A stretch of 64,000 nt of DNA from Luidia sarsii (Eukaryota; Echinodermata; Asteroidea; Paxillosida; Luidiidae). This document shows, piece by piece, positions 1 through 12,600 of the stretch. The DNA is taken from positions 13,940,276 through 14,004,275 of the forward strand of contig OX465111.1 in the NCBI GenBank assembly GCA_949987565.1. The letters are read 5' to 3'. The position numbers and the translations under genes are program-made. The first letter of the stretch is position 1. Each line of letters opens with the position of its first letter. Below the pieces are notes generated by a model, which did no database searches, was not told where the DNA came from, and saw only the letters and a program-made list of their open reading frames with translations.

Positions 1-1404
1 ATTATTGCTCTGGTATCAGTTCCAGACACTTTCTGAATGGTCGAAGCATCCAGAATCCCAACAGCACAAATGGGATGAAAGAGAAAGTCAATACTTCGTA
101 CGAGGAAATCATGCAATGTTGAAAAGGGAAACATGACTAATTCGAGGAATTATTAAGGTCAAATTTGCATGTACACGTACATGTACAGTACACTGATAAA
201 CAACTCTAATCTTGAAAGTTATTCACAAACAGAAAAGGTAGACACAAATGAACATGTACATGTATACATGTACAGTGTACTCACCTTCAACTCAGTAATG
301 TTTGTTTAACCGTAATACATATTATTCATGAATATAAGCTCACTGAACTTGCACTGAACTGTCCTCAAATTTATTATAAACTAAATAAACCAAGTACATG
401 TACATGTAGGCCTACAGTGTATGGTATCGCTCAGTTTAAAATCAGGTCTGATATCATATCACAAGGAAGTAACATACGCACAATGCATTGATGCAATGCA
501 CATGTTTATCAGAAATGGTGCGGGTCTGGTGATTGTAGGGGATACTGTTGCATCTGCTTCACAGATCTACATGTACATGTACATGCATGCATAATCTTCA
601 CCAATAACATGTTGTACAAGTAATTGTCAGGAACTGTCTACAAATTTCACAATGTCAACTGGCCCTATAGCATAATGCAGTGTTTCTAAGACTGCAAGTT
701 CAGAGGTTATGGAAAGAATCGGGAGACAGTTACCAGAAACACAATCTTTTTTCCCGATGGCCGATTGTGCACAAGCTATCAGGAAGTGGCGTTGAGCCAC
801 CATGACGTTTCACCGGAAAAGACTGCATTTCCTGACCAGAAACTCAGACCTGCACACCACCGAGGAGGGAGGAGGAGTGCGTGTACAGTTACATGTACAT
901 GCAGAGCGCACATGTTCATTACACATTGTTCAGTGTACATGTACATGTACATGCACATACACTGATCAATATCGTGTGCAAAGTGGAAGTGGTCATTTCA
1001 ACCGTGAGCATTTCCCATAAGAGAAGGTGTGACACCATTTCGGTATTAGTCACTGTTTGTCATTGTTTGTTTTTGTCTGCGCTTACCGGCCACATTTTCA
1101 GCCATCTTTCCCCATGCCCCTGTGCCTTTAGTAGTTAGAGGGATAGCCATACAAAACCCCATTAGTCACAGTAATTTGCCAGAGACTGACGATATTTTCA
1201 ACATTTGGAAGTAAACATGTACGCTCTTCCAAGCTGATTGCTCGTGACAAGAATCTGGCTGCTGCTTAGAAAGCAGAGCAAAGCGTTCACCTGGGCCTTG
1301 AGTCTTTTGAGTCACTCTTGCACGGAAAAAAACAATCTCCAAAGGTCACAGGCAGCTCAATGAGAATGTGAAAAATGCTTAAAACCACCGCATAAAGAGC
1401 AATG
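1..1404. other. Non-coding stretch with ACATGT palindromic arrays
   Basis: No gene is recognised. Open frames here are short and have no splice-site support. The stretch holds repeated ACATGT/TGTACA palindromic runs (about 168-192, 249-280, 391-410, 567-590, 888-900 and 933-957). Such runs recur across the window, for example at 3655-3735 and 47376-47397, and look like a genome-wide simple-repeat habit rather than a functional site. Confidence 0.6.
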
Positions 1405-1844
1405 AGGGCCGTTCCCACTACGAAAATAATGGCAATTTGAAGTGTGATTCAAAAAAGTTTTTTTTTGTCGTGTCCACACAGGCCAAAATATCGCATCACA
1501 AAAAAACGCGAGCCGATTGTGGTTAGCAGTTGTGGTCAAATGGTGGGCGTGTCCTTGAGGGTGGCCCACGAGGGAGACGTGTATAAAAAAAAAGCACTGC
1601 GCTTCCTGTCAATCAGAGCGTGAGTGGTGCATTGTGGGATTAAACAAAATACGCTGTGATTTAATAGAGCGTTTCCATAGACACACACACCGTGTTGCAA
1701 ATATATGCGATAATTTGGAAAAGTCTGACTTTCAGTGGAGTCCGAATCGCGATTCAAATCCCACTGTGTCCACACATGCAAAAAAGTGGAGTTTGGATCG
1801 CGATACAAATAATCGCATTGATTTGGTGTAGTGAAAACGGCCCT
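1405..1844. mobile_element. Foldback/MITE-like element, family A, copy 1
   Basis: The left end reads AGGGCCGTTCCCACTACGAA. The right end, on the opposite strand, begins AGGGCCGTTTTCACTAC, so the ends are inverted repeats. Inside, runs built from AATCGCGATT-like palindromes and GTGTCCACACA recur in both orientations. The internal region (GCGAGCCGATTGTGG, GCTTCCTGTCA) matches copy 2 at 4433-4912 in the opposite orientation. No transposase is visible, so this is a non-autonomous DNA element. I could not find a clean target-site duplication. Confidence 0.7.
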
Positions 1845-2495
1845 ATTGATTCCAATGTCTCTCTCTGTTTATCTCACTACGGAGGTGCGCACTGCACAAG
1901 GACACAGGAACAGCAGTTAACGCAGACCCCAAAATACCCAAGGTCCGTCATTTGGAGCACATCCTGAGTTCCACAGACAGTTACATGTATCTCCTTGGCC
2001 AAGATGACCATGCTGATACAGGTCTGGTGAGAAAAAAAAGTCAAGTCGGACATCCCAAAATAGAGAAAAAAAAAATCATGGACAAACTTGAGAGCCTTTA
2101 AGTTCACTGCGGCTCATTCTCAAATCTCAAGGGGCCTGGAGCTGATAGAATTTCCCCGTTGCCCGAGATGGTGTGGCGGGGGAGGTTTTTTTGCAGCCAA
2201 AGCCAAGTGTCAAAGTAGGGCAGCCGCAGATGGGGTTTAACGCAAGGGGGCAGGCCACTCTACCACGGAGAGGAATGAGTCATGAGCTAGCTTACGCATC
2301 CCTTCCACCCTCCCGTACCCTCCTTCCAGCGACTACTACCGGGTACATGTACATTGCCCATGCAACGCCCGCTCCCCTCCAACGACCCCCTTTTTCCCCC
2401 AAGGCTCTGTAGAGCTGAGCTCCTTATCAATACCCCTGATCATGCAGGTGGCCTGATGATGCCTTTCCTGGGCTTCGCAAGCCTCTCTTTCCTCC

Positions 2496-2549
<54 letters not shown>

Positions 2550-2950
2550 CCTCCCAAAGGCAAAATCAAGCAAGCCAAACAGATCAGCAAGGAACTGTTA
2601 GCTTTTGGGGCAGATTACAAGCGCCTACATCCTTACACAGTTACAAACACAAGTAGAGAGCCCTAATCCTGTTAAGGTTAACCCAATTTACTCTCAATGG
2701 GCACTGTTGTCCAGATAATGATTGCCCCTAATTCGGCAAGTCGAAAATAACTTGGTTACGAATGAACTGTGCTTATGTGGACTTGAAGATTTTCACAGGT
2801 GCACACCTTGACTGACATAATTGAGTGAATGTTTTCCCCGAACCTTAGAGTGAAAAATCTACCTTTGAAATTCTTTGGCTTTTCAAAAATTAAGCATTGC
2901 ACATTTTGCAATATCAATTACAGCATCCAACCTCTCTAGGAATACTTCTG
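1845..2950. other. Intergenic, no gene seen; CT microsatellite inside
   Basis: No open frame resembles a known protein. A (CT)n microsatellite occupies about 2499-2547 and produces an artefactual poly-Leu/Ser frame. Nothing else is supported. Confidence 0.55.
2499..2547. repeat. (CT)n microsatellite
   Basis: About 49 bp of uninterrupted CT dinucleotides followed by a C run. Confidence 0.95.
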
Positions 2951-3061
2951 GTGATATACAAAAATGTTGCAAACTGCTTACTGACTAAAATTACCAAAAT
3001 GCCCTCTGCCTTTGAGAAAGGTCCTGCTAGGATCGAAACGTCAGGCCCACTAAATTTTAGG
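2951..3061. mobile_element. Foldback repeat family B (GTCAGGCCCAC family), copy 1
   Basis: The outer segment GTGATATACAAAAATGTTGC is joined to the inner segment TGAGAAAGGTCCTGCTAGGA, followed by TCGAAACGTCAGGCCCACTA. The same two modules, in either orientation, recur at 7565, 9873, 10694, 12498, 18682, 25872 and 36286. Degraded pieces lie at 28419, 29099, 33255, 39300 and 47748. This is the most abundant dispersed repeat in the window. This copy lacks one of the two inner arms. Confidence 0.8.
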
Positions 3062-4432
3062 AATACTTCTGTTAAAAAGAGGAATCACAGAGCAAACTAC
3101 ATAGGATTACATGTGTATTTCCAAGTCAAAAATCAGAATCTGTTGTCAAAAGCTTGTAAAAAAAAGGGATAAATTTTTACCCCAAAAGAGGAATGATTCC
3201 TCCAAAATAGGAATGGTTGGCAGCTATGCAATATCATTCAGCCTTAATTAGTATCGGCCTGCCAAATTAAAATCCTTTCTTTTACATAATGATCAAAATT
3301 ATGTAAAAACATTATACGAGATTACGAGATCATAAATTCAGATTCCACAGACACTGCACTCTAAATGTGACTAACGTAAGAGCTGAATCATGGCCTTGTT
3401 ACAATTTATGCAAAAACCAAAACACAAAGCCGAAAATTTCTATGCCCCTGAATCCTGACAACTGTCAGGAATATGCAAGCCCTCCAGACTCACAACTGCT
3501 GGGACAGATGTATGCTTTTTGCTACCCTGGGAAAGCATCCAGATGCATACAGTCATCAATGATATAAATAGACCAACTTCATGAACCTGCTTCACCCACT
3601 AGAAAGCATACCTGTACTACAGGTCAGTACACACGTACAACTGTGCACATATTGTACATGTACACTACATACATGCACATGTCAGTGCATCTGCCCTGCT
3701 GTACATGTACATGTGTATGTGTAGTGTGTACATGTACATGCCATGCCTCAGGCACTGAGCGAATTGTAAGTGTCCTGTGCTGTACAACAGATTGTAGATT
3801 GTAGAACACAGCTGTACGTGTACAGTACATGCTCTTGCAGGTGCAGCCATGCACTGTAAAGAGTACTATGAAAGTGGGTAGGCTACATGTACTTGTACCA
3901 GATGGTTTGTGGCTTCAACTATAAGTACATGTATAACATCCAGGTGCATTATGGTGCAATAATTAACCTTCACCTGCAGTTTGCATAAAATGGTTTTAAG
4001 TTCCGCATTTTGTATTGAATTCAGAAATGTATGTAAAAACGTACATGGCCAGGGCAGTAGCATGTTAATTATGCAGTGGTGTTTAGTACAGTTTATTCCA
4101 GGTTTCGTAAATCTAAACACACCAAATCAATCTGTGTTCAGTGCACATGGCAATATCTTTAACCTCAATCAATCTTCCCCAGTCTTCCACATCACTCACC
4201 CAATCCTCCCATCCCATCTGCTTATCATTTACACATGAACATATGCACAAACACAAGGACGCATTCAACACATACCTGAGCACATACTACACAGGCATGT
4301 TGAACATATGTACAGGATTGTGCAGTACACATGCATTTACTACCCAGTTCATGGCTTGGATGTGTCCTGCACATCCTGATACCTTCAGTGGGCATGGCTA
4401 GCACTCCGATGGCCCAAGTACATGTACACACT
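3062..4432. other. Intergenic, no gene seen; ACATGT-rich
   Basis: Contains TGTACATGTA-type runs around 3652-3740 and scattered ACATGT palindromes. Open frames are low-complexity and unsupported. Confidence 0.55.
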
Positions 4433-4912
4433 AGGGCCGTTCCCACTTCACCAAATAAACGCGATTATTTGGATCGCGATTTGAATCGCGATTCAAACTC
4501 CACTCTTTTTGCGTGTGGGGACACAATAAACATGATTATTAGCGGGATTTGAATCGCGATTCGGACTCCACTAAGAGTGAGACTTTTTCAAATAATCGCA
4601 TTTATTTGCGACGCGATGTGTGTGGGAACGCTCCGCTCAAATCGCGCCGGTTTTTTTTTTATTAAGCCCACGATGCATTGCACAAGCATGGCATTACCTG
4701 CCAGCAGCTTACTGCCAGGAAGTGCAGCACAGGTTTGTTTACGTTCGTCAGCGTGTCCCGCCATTCCCGCTTGCGCAGCGCGACCACATGCTAACCGCAA
4801 TCGGCTCGCGTTTATTTGCGACGCGATTATTTGGCCTGTGTGGACACGACCCTAAAAAAAAAGTTTTTTGAATCGCGATTCAAATCGCGATTATTTTCGT
4901 AGTGGGAACGGA
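4433..4912. mobile_element. Foldback/MITE-like element, family A, copy 2
   Basis: Begins AGGGCCGTTCCCACTTCACC and ends, on the opposite strand, with GATCCGTTCCCACTACGAAA. Subterminal AATCGCGATTCAAA palindromes are repeated at both ends, and GTGTGGACACGACCC lies inside. It is the inverted counterpart of the element at 1405-1844. No coding capacity. Confidence 0.7.
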
Positions 4913-6944
4913 TCTACAGTACGCAATCAACAATAACAGCGACTAATTTTTCAGCGCTAATATTATGCCCGAGGGCTTTAAATGTTGATCCTGTCTAAGT
5001 GCTTGTCCAGCTGTGCAGACCAGTCCCACTTCCTTTCTCATTTTGGGCAGAAACGACCTTGAACGATAACTACATGTGCAGGCCTTCTCCGGCCTAGTGC
5101 TTATTAAAAAAAAAAATCATATCATATGGGATGTCATTTAAGTTGCCAGTGAGGGGAGGGAGACACTGTCACTTGCATGGAACATATGTTTGCAGGTTTA
5201 TTGGTTGTGGGTCACAGTACATCTCCATCAAGACCCATCACAGGCACTGTGGTAACTAGTGACTAGTGGAGTGCGCAGTCAACTGATATCCAGTACGACT
5301 AGAAACACAACTGGAATTTGTTAAGAGGCATTCAAGCACAAACCACTGCAATTTGTCATTTGCTACATGTATGAGCAATTGTATGGCCTGTAATTACACC
5401 AGAACACTACAATAAGACTGTATAGTGTACAGACTATACAGTACCTTGTGTAGTGTGTACCTTCATTTGTTGGTACTAATAGTTGGTACACACTACCATA
5501 CTTTATTGCTGTAACTTCAATAAATACCTCTCAACAAACAGATCTTAGGGGATTTAGGGTAAATAATCACAAGTTACATGCATGTAATCTTGTTCCATAC
5601 AAATAATCTCTCTGCCATCCAAGTTCATACAAGTCACTTTTGAGTCATAAATTCCAGCACGGTATTTATATTTACAACTGCACATCAAACAAGGTTTAGA
5701 AACGTAACTGCCTCTCTGACATAGTCTGATGACAGCCGCAAAGATTTGAATATCATGGTGTTCAGGTTAAGTGCTGGGATGAGCTTTCCGACTTCACATT
5801 GATAAACAAGTATCCACTAATTAACTGATCAAGCATGGACACCCTAGTGGACACAGAATAGCACTGCCTTGAAGTTCTTGAACAAAATCACAGCAGACAT
5901 CAACGATACTGATATGATAGCAAGTTGAATACATCTACACTGTACCACTACCTCGGCACTGGAGTACTTAAAACTGAAGCAGGTCATTTTGTATCCAAGT
6001 CACTTTCTGATGAAGCAGTGCAATCAGACAGCTTCCAGCACAAAAGGGCCATCACCGCGGTAACTTGACTTTGGCTACCGGTAGACACCTACCAATGTTG
6101 GAACCTATCACTGATCACGGCATCAGAAAACATTCTGCACAACAAAAGGACTAGTGCCAAAGTCTGTATATGTTCATACCTTTCCCCACCCCCCCCCCAA
6201 GAAATCATTTTGGAGAGTATTGAATTCCACATGCAAAGTTAGGGTACAAGGTGACTTGAGAATTTGAGATTGAGGTGACTTGGGTACGAATGACCAACTT
6301 GCACGGGCATGATACCACCAGGTACAAATTGTAACGGTGTGTGTCATCACCACCTGGCTCCTGACCAATTGCAAAAACATACTCCTTTTTCACTACAGTT
6401 GGTTTGACCTGAGTACTACATGTACATGACGACATGACGTCTGCTTCTTGATGAACTTGATGAAACCTGGATAAGTTCATAACTTCTCCAAGTGAGGATT
6501 TTCTACAAATATAGTACTTCAACTCAAGTACTACTTCACCTCAAAAGGGCACTATATGTATTTGTGATTCAGAAGAGTCAGCAAAGAAAGTAATTCAAAG
6601 TATACAGTTGAAATGACGTGATTTGTAGCGTGATGATTGCGTATAGTCTCGATCTAGTCTCGACTTTGAGAAATTTCTCAACTTTGATGGCCGCAGCCCA
6701 CTTCCTAAACAACTCGGGTCACTTGTCCTTGTTGAGAACTGCATGGAAAGATTTCCCCAGCTTTTTTTTCCCACTGGCATTTTGACATCCAAAAGCCTGG
6801 CAGTACACCATCGTTCAGCTTGCGAGTGTATAACTGCACGCAGTATATGTATGTTGTAGTAGGGGTACATCCGTCCAGGCCCATGCGGGAGTTTTCCGTT
6901 GCGATGTCATAACCCCCGCAGTGACTGGCGGACCATTCGAAAAG
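4913..6944. other. Intergenic, no gene recognised
   Basis: AT-rich sequence with no open frame resembling a known family and no repeat structure that I could define. Confidence 0.5.
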
Positions 6945-7024
6945 ATGGCGGTTTGCGGGAACGCGAATTCTACCACCGAATTCCATGATTTTTCCCTCTT
7001 TATGAAACTCGTACAAAGTCGTAG
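6945..7024 (+). CDS. Candidate first coding exon of an unidentified gene
   Basis: An ATG in the context AAAGATGGCGG (also a YY1-like start-site motif) opens a frame of 26 codons plus 2 nt, ending at a good donor, CGTAG|GTGAGT, at 7024/7025. The peptide begins MAVCGNANSTTEFHDF. The spacing of acidic and aromatic residues faintly recalls the N-terminus of MIX23/CCDC58, but not enough for a call. I could not find a second exon downstream before the torsin gene. It may be a real housekeeping first exon, a non-coding start region, or chance. Confidence 0.25.
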
Positions 7025-7564
7025 GTGAGTAACACATAGGTAATTGTAGGTTGTTTTTAACACCCAATCAGATAAGCCAACTTTTTTCTCTGGGTTTCAT
7101 TCCCCTTAAATTATTCCCCAGGGAATCCCAGACACTTGATGACGGCCATACATTCAATCGGAAGGGTCTTTGCACTGATTTGTATTGCTTTGTTCTAAGT
7201 TTTGTTCTGAAAAGTCTTTATTTAAAATGTGGACAATAGTGGTGCCCGGATTCGGAGGCCACCGTCGCATAGTCAAGCCAACGCAGATCCGATTTTGGGG
7301 GTCCCAGAAGCGGTTAGCTTTGAATGTGTTTCACGCCGACTGCCGCCATGCCGGGAATGCACGGTGGCAGTTGACTAAGGAAGAATCGACCGTGTTGACT
7401 TTGGCACAAAATTTTAATGATTATTTTATATTTATTATGCAGTGGCTATTTGTTACAGCAGTCGTCCGTGTGGTTCCCTCACTTGAATTTTTAAAGTATT
7501 TGTCAGTATCAAAGGCTGGTCGAACCAGTATTAAACTATTATTACTATATTAGTACTTTTATTA

Positions 7565-7681
7565 GTGATATACAACAATGTTGCAAACTGCCTACTGACT
7601 AGTAAAATTACCAAAATGCAAATCATAAAATTTAGTGGGCCTGATGTTTCGATCCTAGCAGGACCTTTCTCAAAGGCAGAG
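7565..7681. mobile_element. Foldback repeat family B, copy 2
   Basis: The outer segment GTGATATACAACAATGTTGC runs through CCAAAATGCAAATC into the inner arm ATTTAGTGGGCCTGATGTTT and ends CTCAAAGGCAGA. The inner arm is in the opposite orientation to the one at 2951-3061, so this is a half-element. Confidence 0.8.
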
Positions 7682-8110
7682 TGGAAATACTTTTATTAGT
7701 TTTAGTTTAAGTTGATGTGATAGCCTGGTTCCAAGAGTAAACATCCCCTGACAACTATTGTTAAGTCAGGGAACCAAATGGACGACTGCCTTGGTAAAGA
7801 CACCCACTGCGTATTTATAAATCATATTCATTATTTATTATAAAAGTAAAATACTTTCACGGATCAAACTTAAACTGTTGGGTTTACAGGTAGACCGGTA
7901 ACCGGTAGACCATGCAGGATAAATCAGATCAAGTAACACTGTGACTGATTGCCAAGTACTGGCACTAGCCACTAGGCCATGAGTAGGCGGTTGTAATCAG
8001 ACAGTACACTGCACCGTTACACAGTGCATGTGCAGTGCCAGTGCGTGCAGTGGTTCGTTACTAAAAAAATTAAATTGAAGAAAGTTGTCGCTTCCAAACC
8101 ACGTTAGAAA

Positions 8111-8270
8111 CAACTTCAAGAACGCGATCGCACTTACCGTGATAGCAGGGACACTCGGCACATCATACGGAACACGTGTGGGTATTCCTTCCAACGGTTA
8201 GATCAGATTTACTTCCGCAAATAACTTGTAAATAATTCGAATGCAGGCGAGTCCCTTCGAGAGACGCCAT
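8111..8270 (-). promoter_or_regulatory. Candidate minus-strand gene start (promoter/first exon)
   Basis: On the minus strand the sequence CAAGATGGCGTC (YY1-like, ATG at 8270-8268) opens a short frame that could splice at GGAA|GTAAAT near 8217. A second, stronger donor ACG|GTAAGTG ends near 8128, following a different open frame. A CACGTGAC site (USF/E-box type) lies about 80 bp upstream, near 8349-8356. The two possible exons are in different frames, so I cannot state a product. It looks like a transcription start but may be non-coding. Confidence 0.2.
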
Positions 8271-8370
8271 CTTGCGTGCAAACTGCGATTTTCTGAAAAA
8301 CAAGTGCATCATGGGAAATAAATTGACATCGAGACGGGCCGTGTGTGCACGTGACTGTGTAGTCGAATAC

Positions 8371-9644
8371 CTCCCCTAAAAGAAATAGATCCGCCGTTGT
8401 TTTTTAATCATGCTTTAAAGTATCAAAAATAGCATAAATACATTTATATAATATCATTTACTTGATTTATTGTATATAGATTGATGTATACTAGATTTTA
8501 TTCCTTTGAATTGAAAAAGTACGAGTGAGTCGGGCGATACCATCCTACGATGAGGGGTGTTTCCGACCACTTTTTTAAAAACATGCAATGTTGATAAATA
8601 CAGAACTGATGACGAGTTTCTGAAACATGCGGCTTCAATTACCGTGATCGGGAGTGTACTTGTGAATTGTAAGTCACGCCGAGATTGCTGAAATGTCACA
8701 CCACAGCATGGAAGGTGGCTGTCTATCCCTTTGGACGTAGGCAAAAGTTGAAGTGGGCAAAAAGTGTTAATCTCTTCTAGTTCTACGGCCCCAACTTGTG
8801 GAATTCCCCCACTGGGTGGCGCTAGTGTCTAGTGATGACTGGATTATTCCGAGTAACTTCAACTCATATCGGCGGTTTAAAATTGGGGGGTTTCCCTTTT
8901 TGGCTGAAAGTCGTTTGTTGCGCCCATAGGGTTCGGAATCGAGTGTTTTGGTGGGTTTTTTTCAGATGCCCTCATTTCTGCCCTATGATAAAGCAGTATG
9001 CAGTAACTAAAGGAGTTTTGTAATTCAATTGTACCACTAGTCACTACTATACTACTTGAGTTGTACTTGTAGTACTAGTTGTACGGTTGTACTTGTACTT
9101 ATGTAGTGAATTGCAATTACTTTACTGTACTTTTTAGTCTTTTTTTTTTTAATTAAAAATTAGAGATATATCCTGGTATACTTATACTATTGGCCTACAA
9201 AATATGTAAAAATAACGACCGTAAGGGATCATGGGATGCACTGATGCACAAGGGTCGACAGGGAGCCACCTCGCCCAGGCTTTTGTGTGGACAGGCAGAG
9301 CGAAATTGTCATGACAATATCCCATGATGCTTTGCAGAGAGCGCCCTCTCTAGGTGAAAATGCTGATTGCGATAAACCCTATGGGTTTACTTCAAGTACT
9401 TACTCCTACTCAACAGAACTTTGTTTAACTTTCATCTTTTGAAGTCACCATTGAATAGCCTAGATGGATTAAAGAACAATGAGGAAAAAGCAAAATAAAG
9501 GCTGAAGTTTTGCTTGGCTTGAAAAGTTGAAAATGCCGAACATTTTTACTCCTTTATTATCTGTGATTTTCAGGGTACATCAAAGGGTGATTGCAACATC
9601 TTTGTGCTTTATTTGGACTTTTTTTCTTCCCGACATCTCCCCAG
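8371..9644. other. Intergenic region and likely torsin 5' flank
   Basis: No gene is recognised. The last bases (9619-9644) are a long T/C tract ending CCCCAG, which works as a splice acceptor just before the torsin ATG. At least one non-coding torsin exon therefore probably lies in this stretch; I could not place it. Confidence 0.45.
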
Positions 9645-9646
9645 AA

Positions 9647-12600
9647 ATGTGCAGTATGCGTTCGAACACTTTCTCCCTGAGGGTAGCAGGCAGATTCTGC
9701 TTGTGGGCGCTGGTCATCATTGGTCTAGTGGTCAGCCAGGCCGTTCAAAGCACAGTGGCGGTCAGCTTTTCCGAAGTCGGCAAGTACATGGTCAGACCAT
9801 GGTGCGTGATGGAGTGCTGCAACACGGACACGTGGATTCATCTGACTAACATCACAGGTAATTCTCAACAGTTAGAGGGCCTGACGTTACTTTCAATCCT
9901 AGCAGGAGCTTTCTCAAAGGCAGAGAAAGGTCTTGCCAGTCCTGCTAGGACCTTTGAGAAAGGTCCTGCTAGGATCAAAATGTCAGGCCCTCTAACTTTT
10001 GAGATTGATGTATTGCAGGTCATTTTAGTCAGTGAGCAGTTTGCATTTTGGATTAACTTGGAGAATGGAGGGACGATGGATGCTGGTGCCTTGCCTTGAC
10101 AGTCGCTTCTATTTACGGTACTGTCGAGTCTGTCGGCCTACCTCCCATAATTGAAGAGAGCCTGAATTCTCAATTTTAGCAGGACCTCTGAGGAGTTTTG
10201 ATGGGTCGGGTGGATTTCACAAAGCCTTACAACGCCTCGACCAGCTCGGTGGTCAAGTGGCTAAGATGCCTGCACTAGACAGCGGGAGTAGCAGGTTCGA
10301 AATCCGCCTGAGCTGCCTGAAACATCAGGCATCGGGCAAAGCACCGAGCACTCGGTGTTTATTCATTCAGTCATTGAATTGCATCGCTACTCAACTTACG
10401 ATGGATAACCCACTGTAAGTTGTGATACACCGTATGGTTGCTGTGCATCGCTAATTGTCTTGTGATTGATCAGAAGATACGATGAGTCTGGTGAAATCCC
10501 CTGCAGACCCCGTACATTTTTTTAGAGTCAACAAAATGTCGCAAACTGCTTGCTGACTTGCAAGACTAAAATGAAAAAAAAATCCAAACACAATCCTCCA
10601 AGATCCCATTGTAGCATGCTTCCTCAATCCTCCACAATCCTCCGGGTTGTGTTGGAGGATTGAGGCAAGTAAGAAAATTTCCAGTTTGAGGATTCTAAAA
10701 TTTAGTGGGCCTGACGTTTCGATCCTAGCAGGACCTTTCTCAAAGGCAGAGTGACAAGGACAAAACAGATACATGTACACGAAGGCAGGGGGAGAGAGTG
10801 AATAGGACACGGATGAGAAACAGAGGACAAAGAGTGAAGCTGGTAGGGAGAGATCAAAGGGAAGGGCAAGGGGTAGGGTCGGGATTAGTGAGAGGAGGGG
10901 GAAAGATCAAAGAGAAGGGCAAGGAGTGGGGTAGGGATTAGTGACAATAGGGGGAAAAGATCAAAGAGAGAAGTGTGAAAGACTGAACACAAAAGAAGGA
11001 TTATCAGAAAGCTGCATGGTGTTAGTCATTACCCTCCTGGATGTTGAGACCATGTGGTTGAATAGTCCGAAGACGCTTCATCCACATTTTCTCACGGCTA
11101 AGACGGACAGCATTACTACGGTGACCAAGTGATTCTATGCCCAGTACACTCATATCTGATATCGAATGATCCTGGGAGATTGAAGTGATACCCAACAGGG
11201 GTGTCCATTTTACCGGTTTTGATGGTAGACCTATGGCCATAGATTCGTTTTTTGAGGGTGTTTTTTGTCTCGCCAACATACTGAATATTACAAACTCTAC
11301 AAGAGATGAGGTATATGATGTTTGTGGTAGTGCACGTGATAGAGCCATAGGTCGTGTGGGTATTTCCAGAAGAATGTCCATTGAAAGAGTCTATTTCCTT
11401 GACATGTGTCTTGCAAACAATGCATTTCGAGGTACACTTAAATGTACCAAATTTGGTTGCAGGTGAAGAGTCCAAAGGGGGAACCTCTGCTCGGACAATT
11501 AAGTCACGCAGGTTACAGGGGCGCCTGAAAGCCAAAACAGGCGAATTAGGAATGGCTTCAGCCAGACGATCTGAAGTGTGGAGAATATGGTGGTTTTCCT
11601 TAGTTATCTTCCTGAGAGGAGGAAGAGAAGGGTGGTAGGAAGTAACTAAGGGAACTTTGGGCTTGTCCTTGGGACCTGGAGGCTTTTGTTTTAGTGCCGA
11701 ACTTCTGGGAATGGAATAGACTTTAGCAATGGAGTTCTTCACTTGGCGAGAACTATAGCCTCTAGCAACCAAGTTACTGGCCAATACACGTGGTGATCCA
11801 GTTTGAGGATTAACAGAGGATTGAGGAAGGTTGTTAAATTCACACTGAAGGATTGTGGAGGATCGAGAAAGCATGCTACAATGAGATCTTGGAGGATTGC
11901 GGAGGATTGAGGAAGGACGTAAGATTTACACTGGAAGACTGTGGAAGATTGTTAAGGATTGAGGAGGGTTGTAAGATTTACACTGGAGGATTGTGGAGGA
12001 TTGTGAAGGATTGAAGAAGGATGTAAGATTTACACTGGAGGATTGTGAAGGATTGAGGAGGGATGTAAGATTTACACTGGAGGACTGCGGAGGATTGTCA
12101 AGGATTGAAGAGGGTTGTAAGATTTACACTGGAGGATTGTGGAGGATTGAGGAAGGTTGTAAAGAGAACTTTCCCCTGTCTGCACTGTAGCTCTGCGACA
12201 AGCCTTCAAGGAGCAGCTCTTTGGGCAGCACCTGGTGGCCCAGTATGTCCCGGGTGCCCTGGCGGGCCACCTCCTGGACAAGGACCCGCCCAAGCCCCTG
12301 GTCCTCTCCTTCCACGGCCCCACGGGCACCGGCAAGAACCACGTGACCCGGCTGATCGCCGAGAGTATCTTCGCCAAGGGGCTGGCCAGCGACTATGTGA
12401 CTCTCTTCCTGGCCGACAGGGACTTCCCGCACGCCAGACTCCTTGACACGTACAAGGTAGGCGGCAGCCACATCCCCGTGACCCCCTTCAGCACGCAGGT
12501 CCTAGCAGGTTACTAGCAGGTCCTAGCAGGAACTTTCTTAAAGGTCCTAGCAGGACTAGCATGACCTTTCTCTGCCTTTGAGAAAGGTCCTGCTAGGATT

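Noticed and set aside
3008..3050. Active hammerhead ribozyme in the family B repeat
   Set aside because: The stem and GAAA fit, but the CTGANGA core reads TTGAGAA in every good copy, altering two essential positions. At most a decayed relative.
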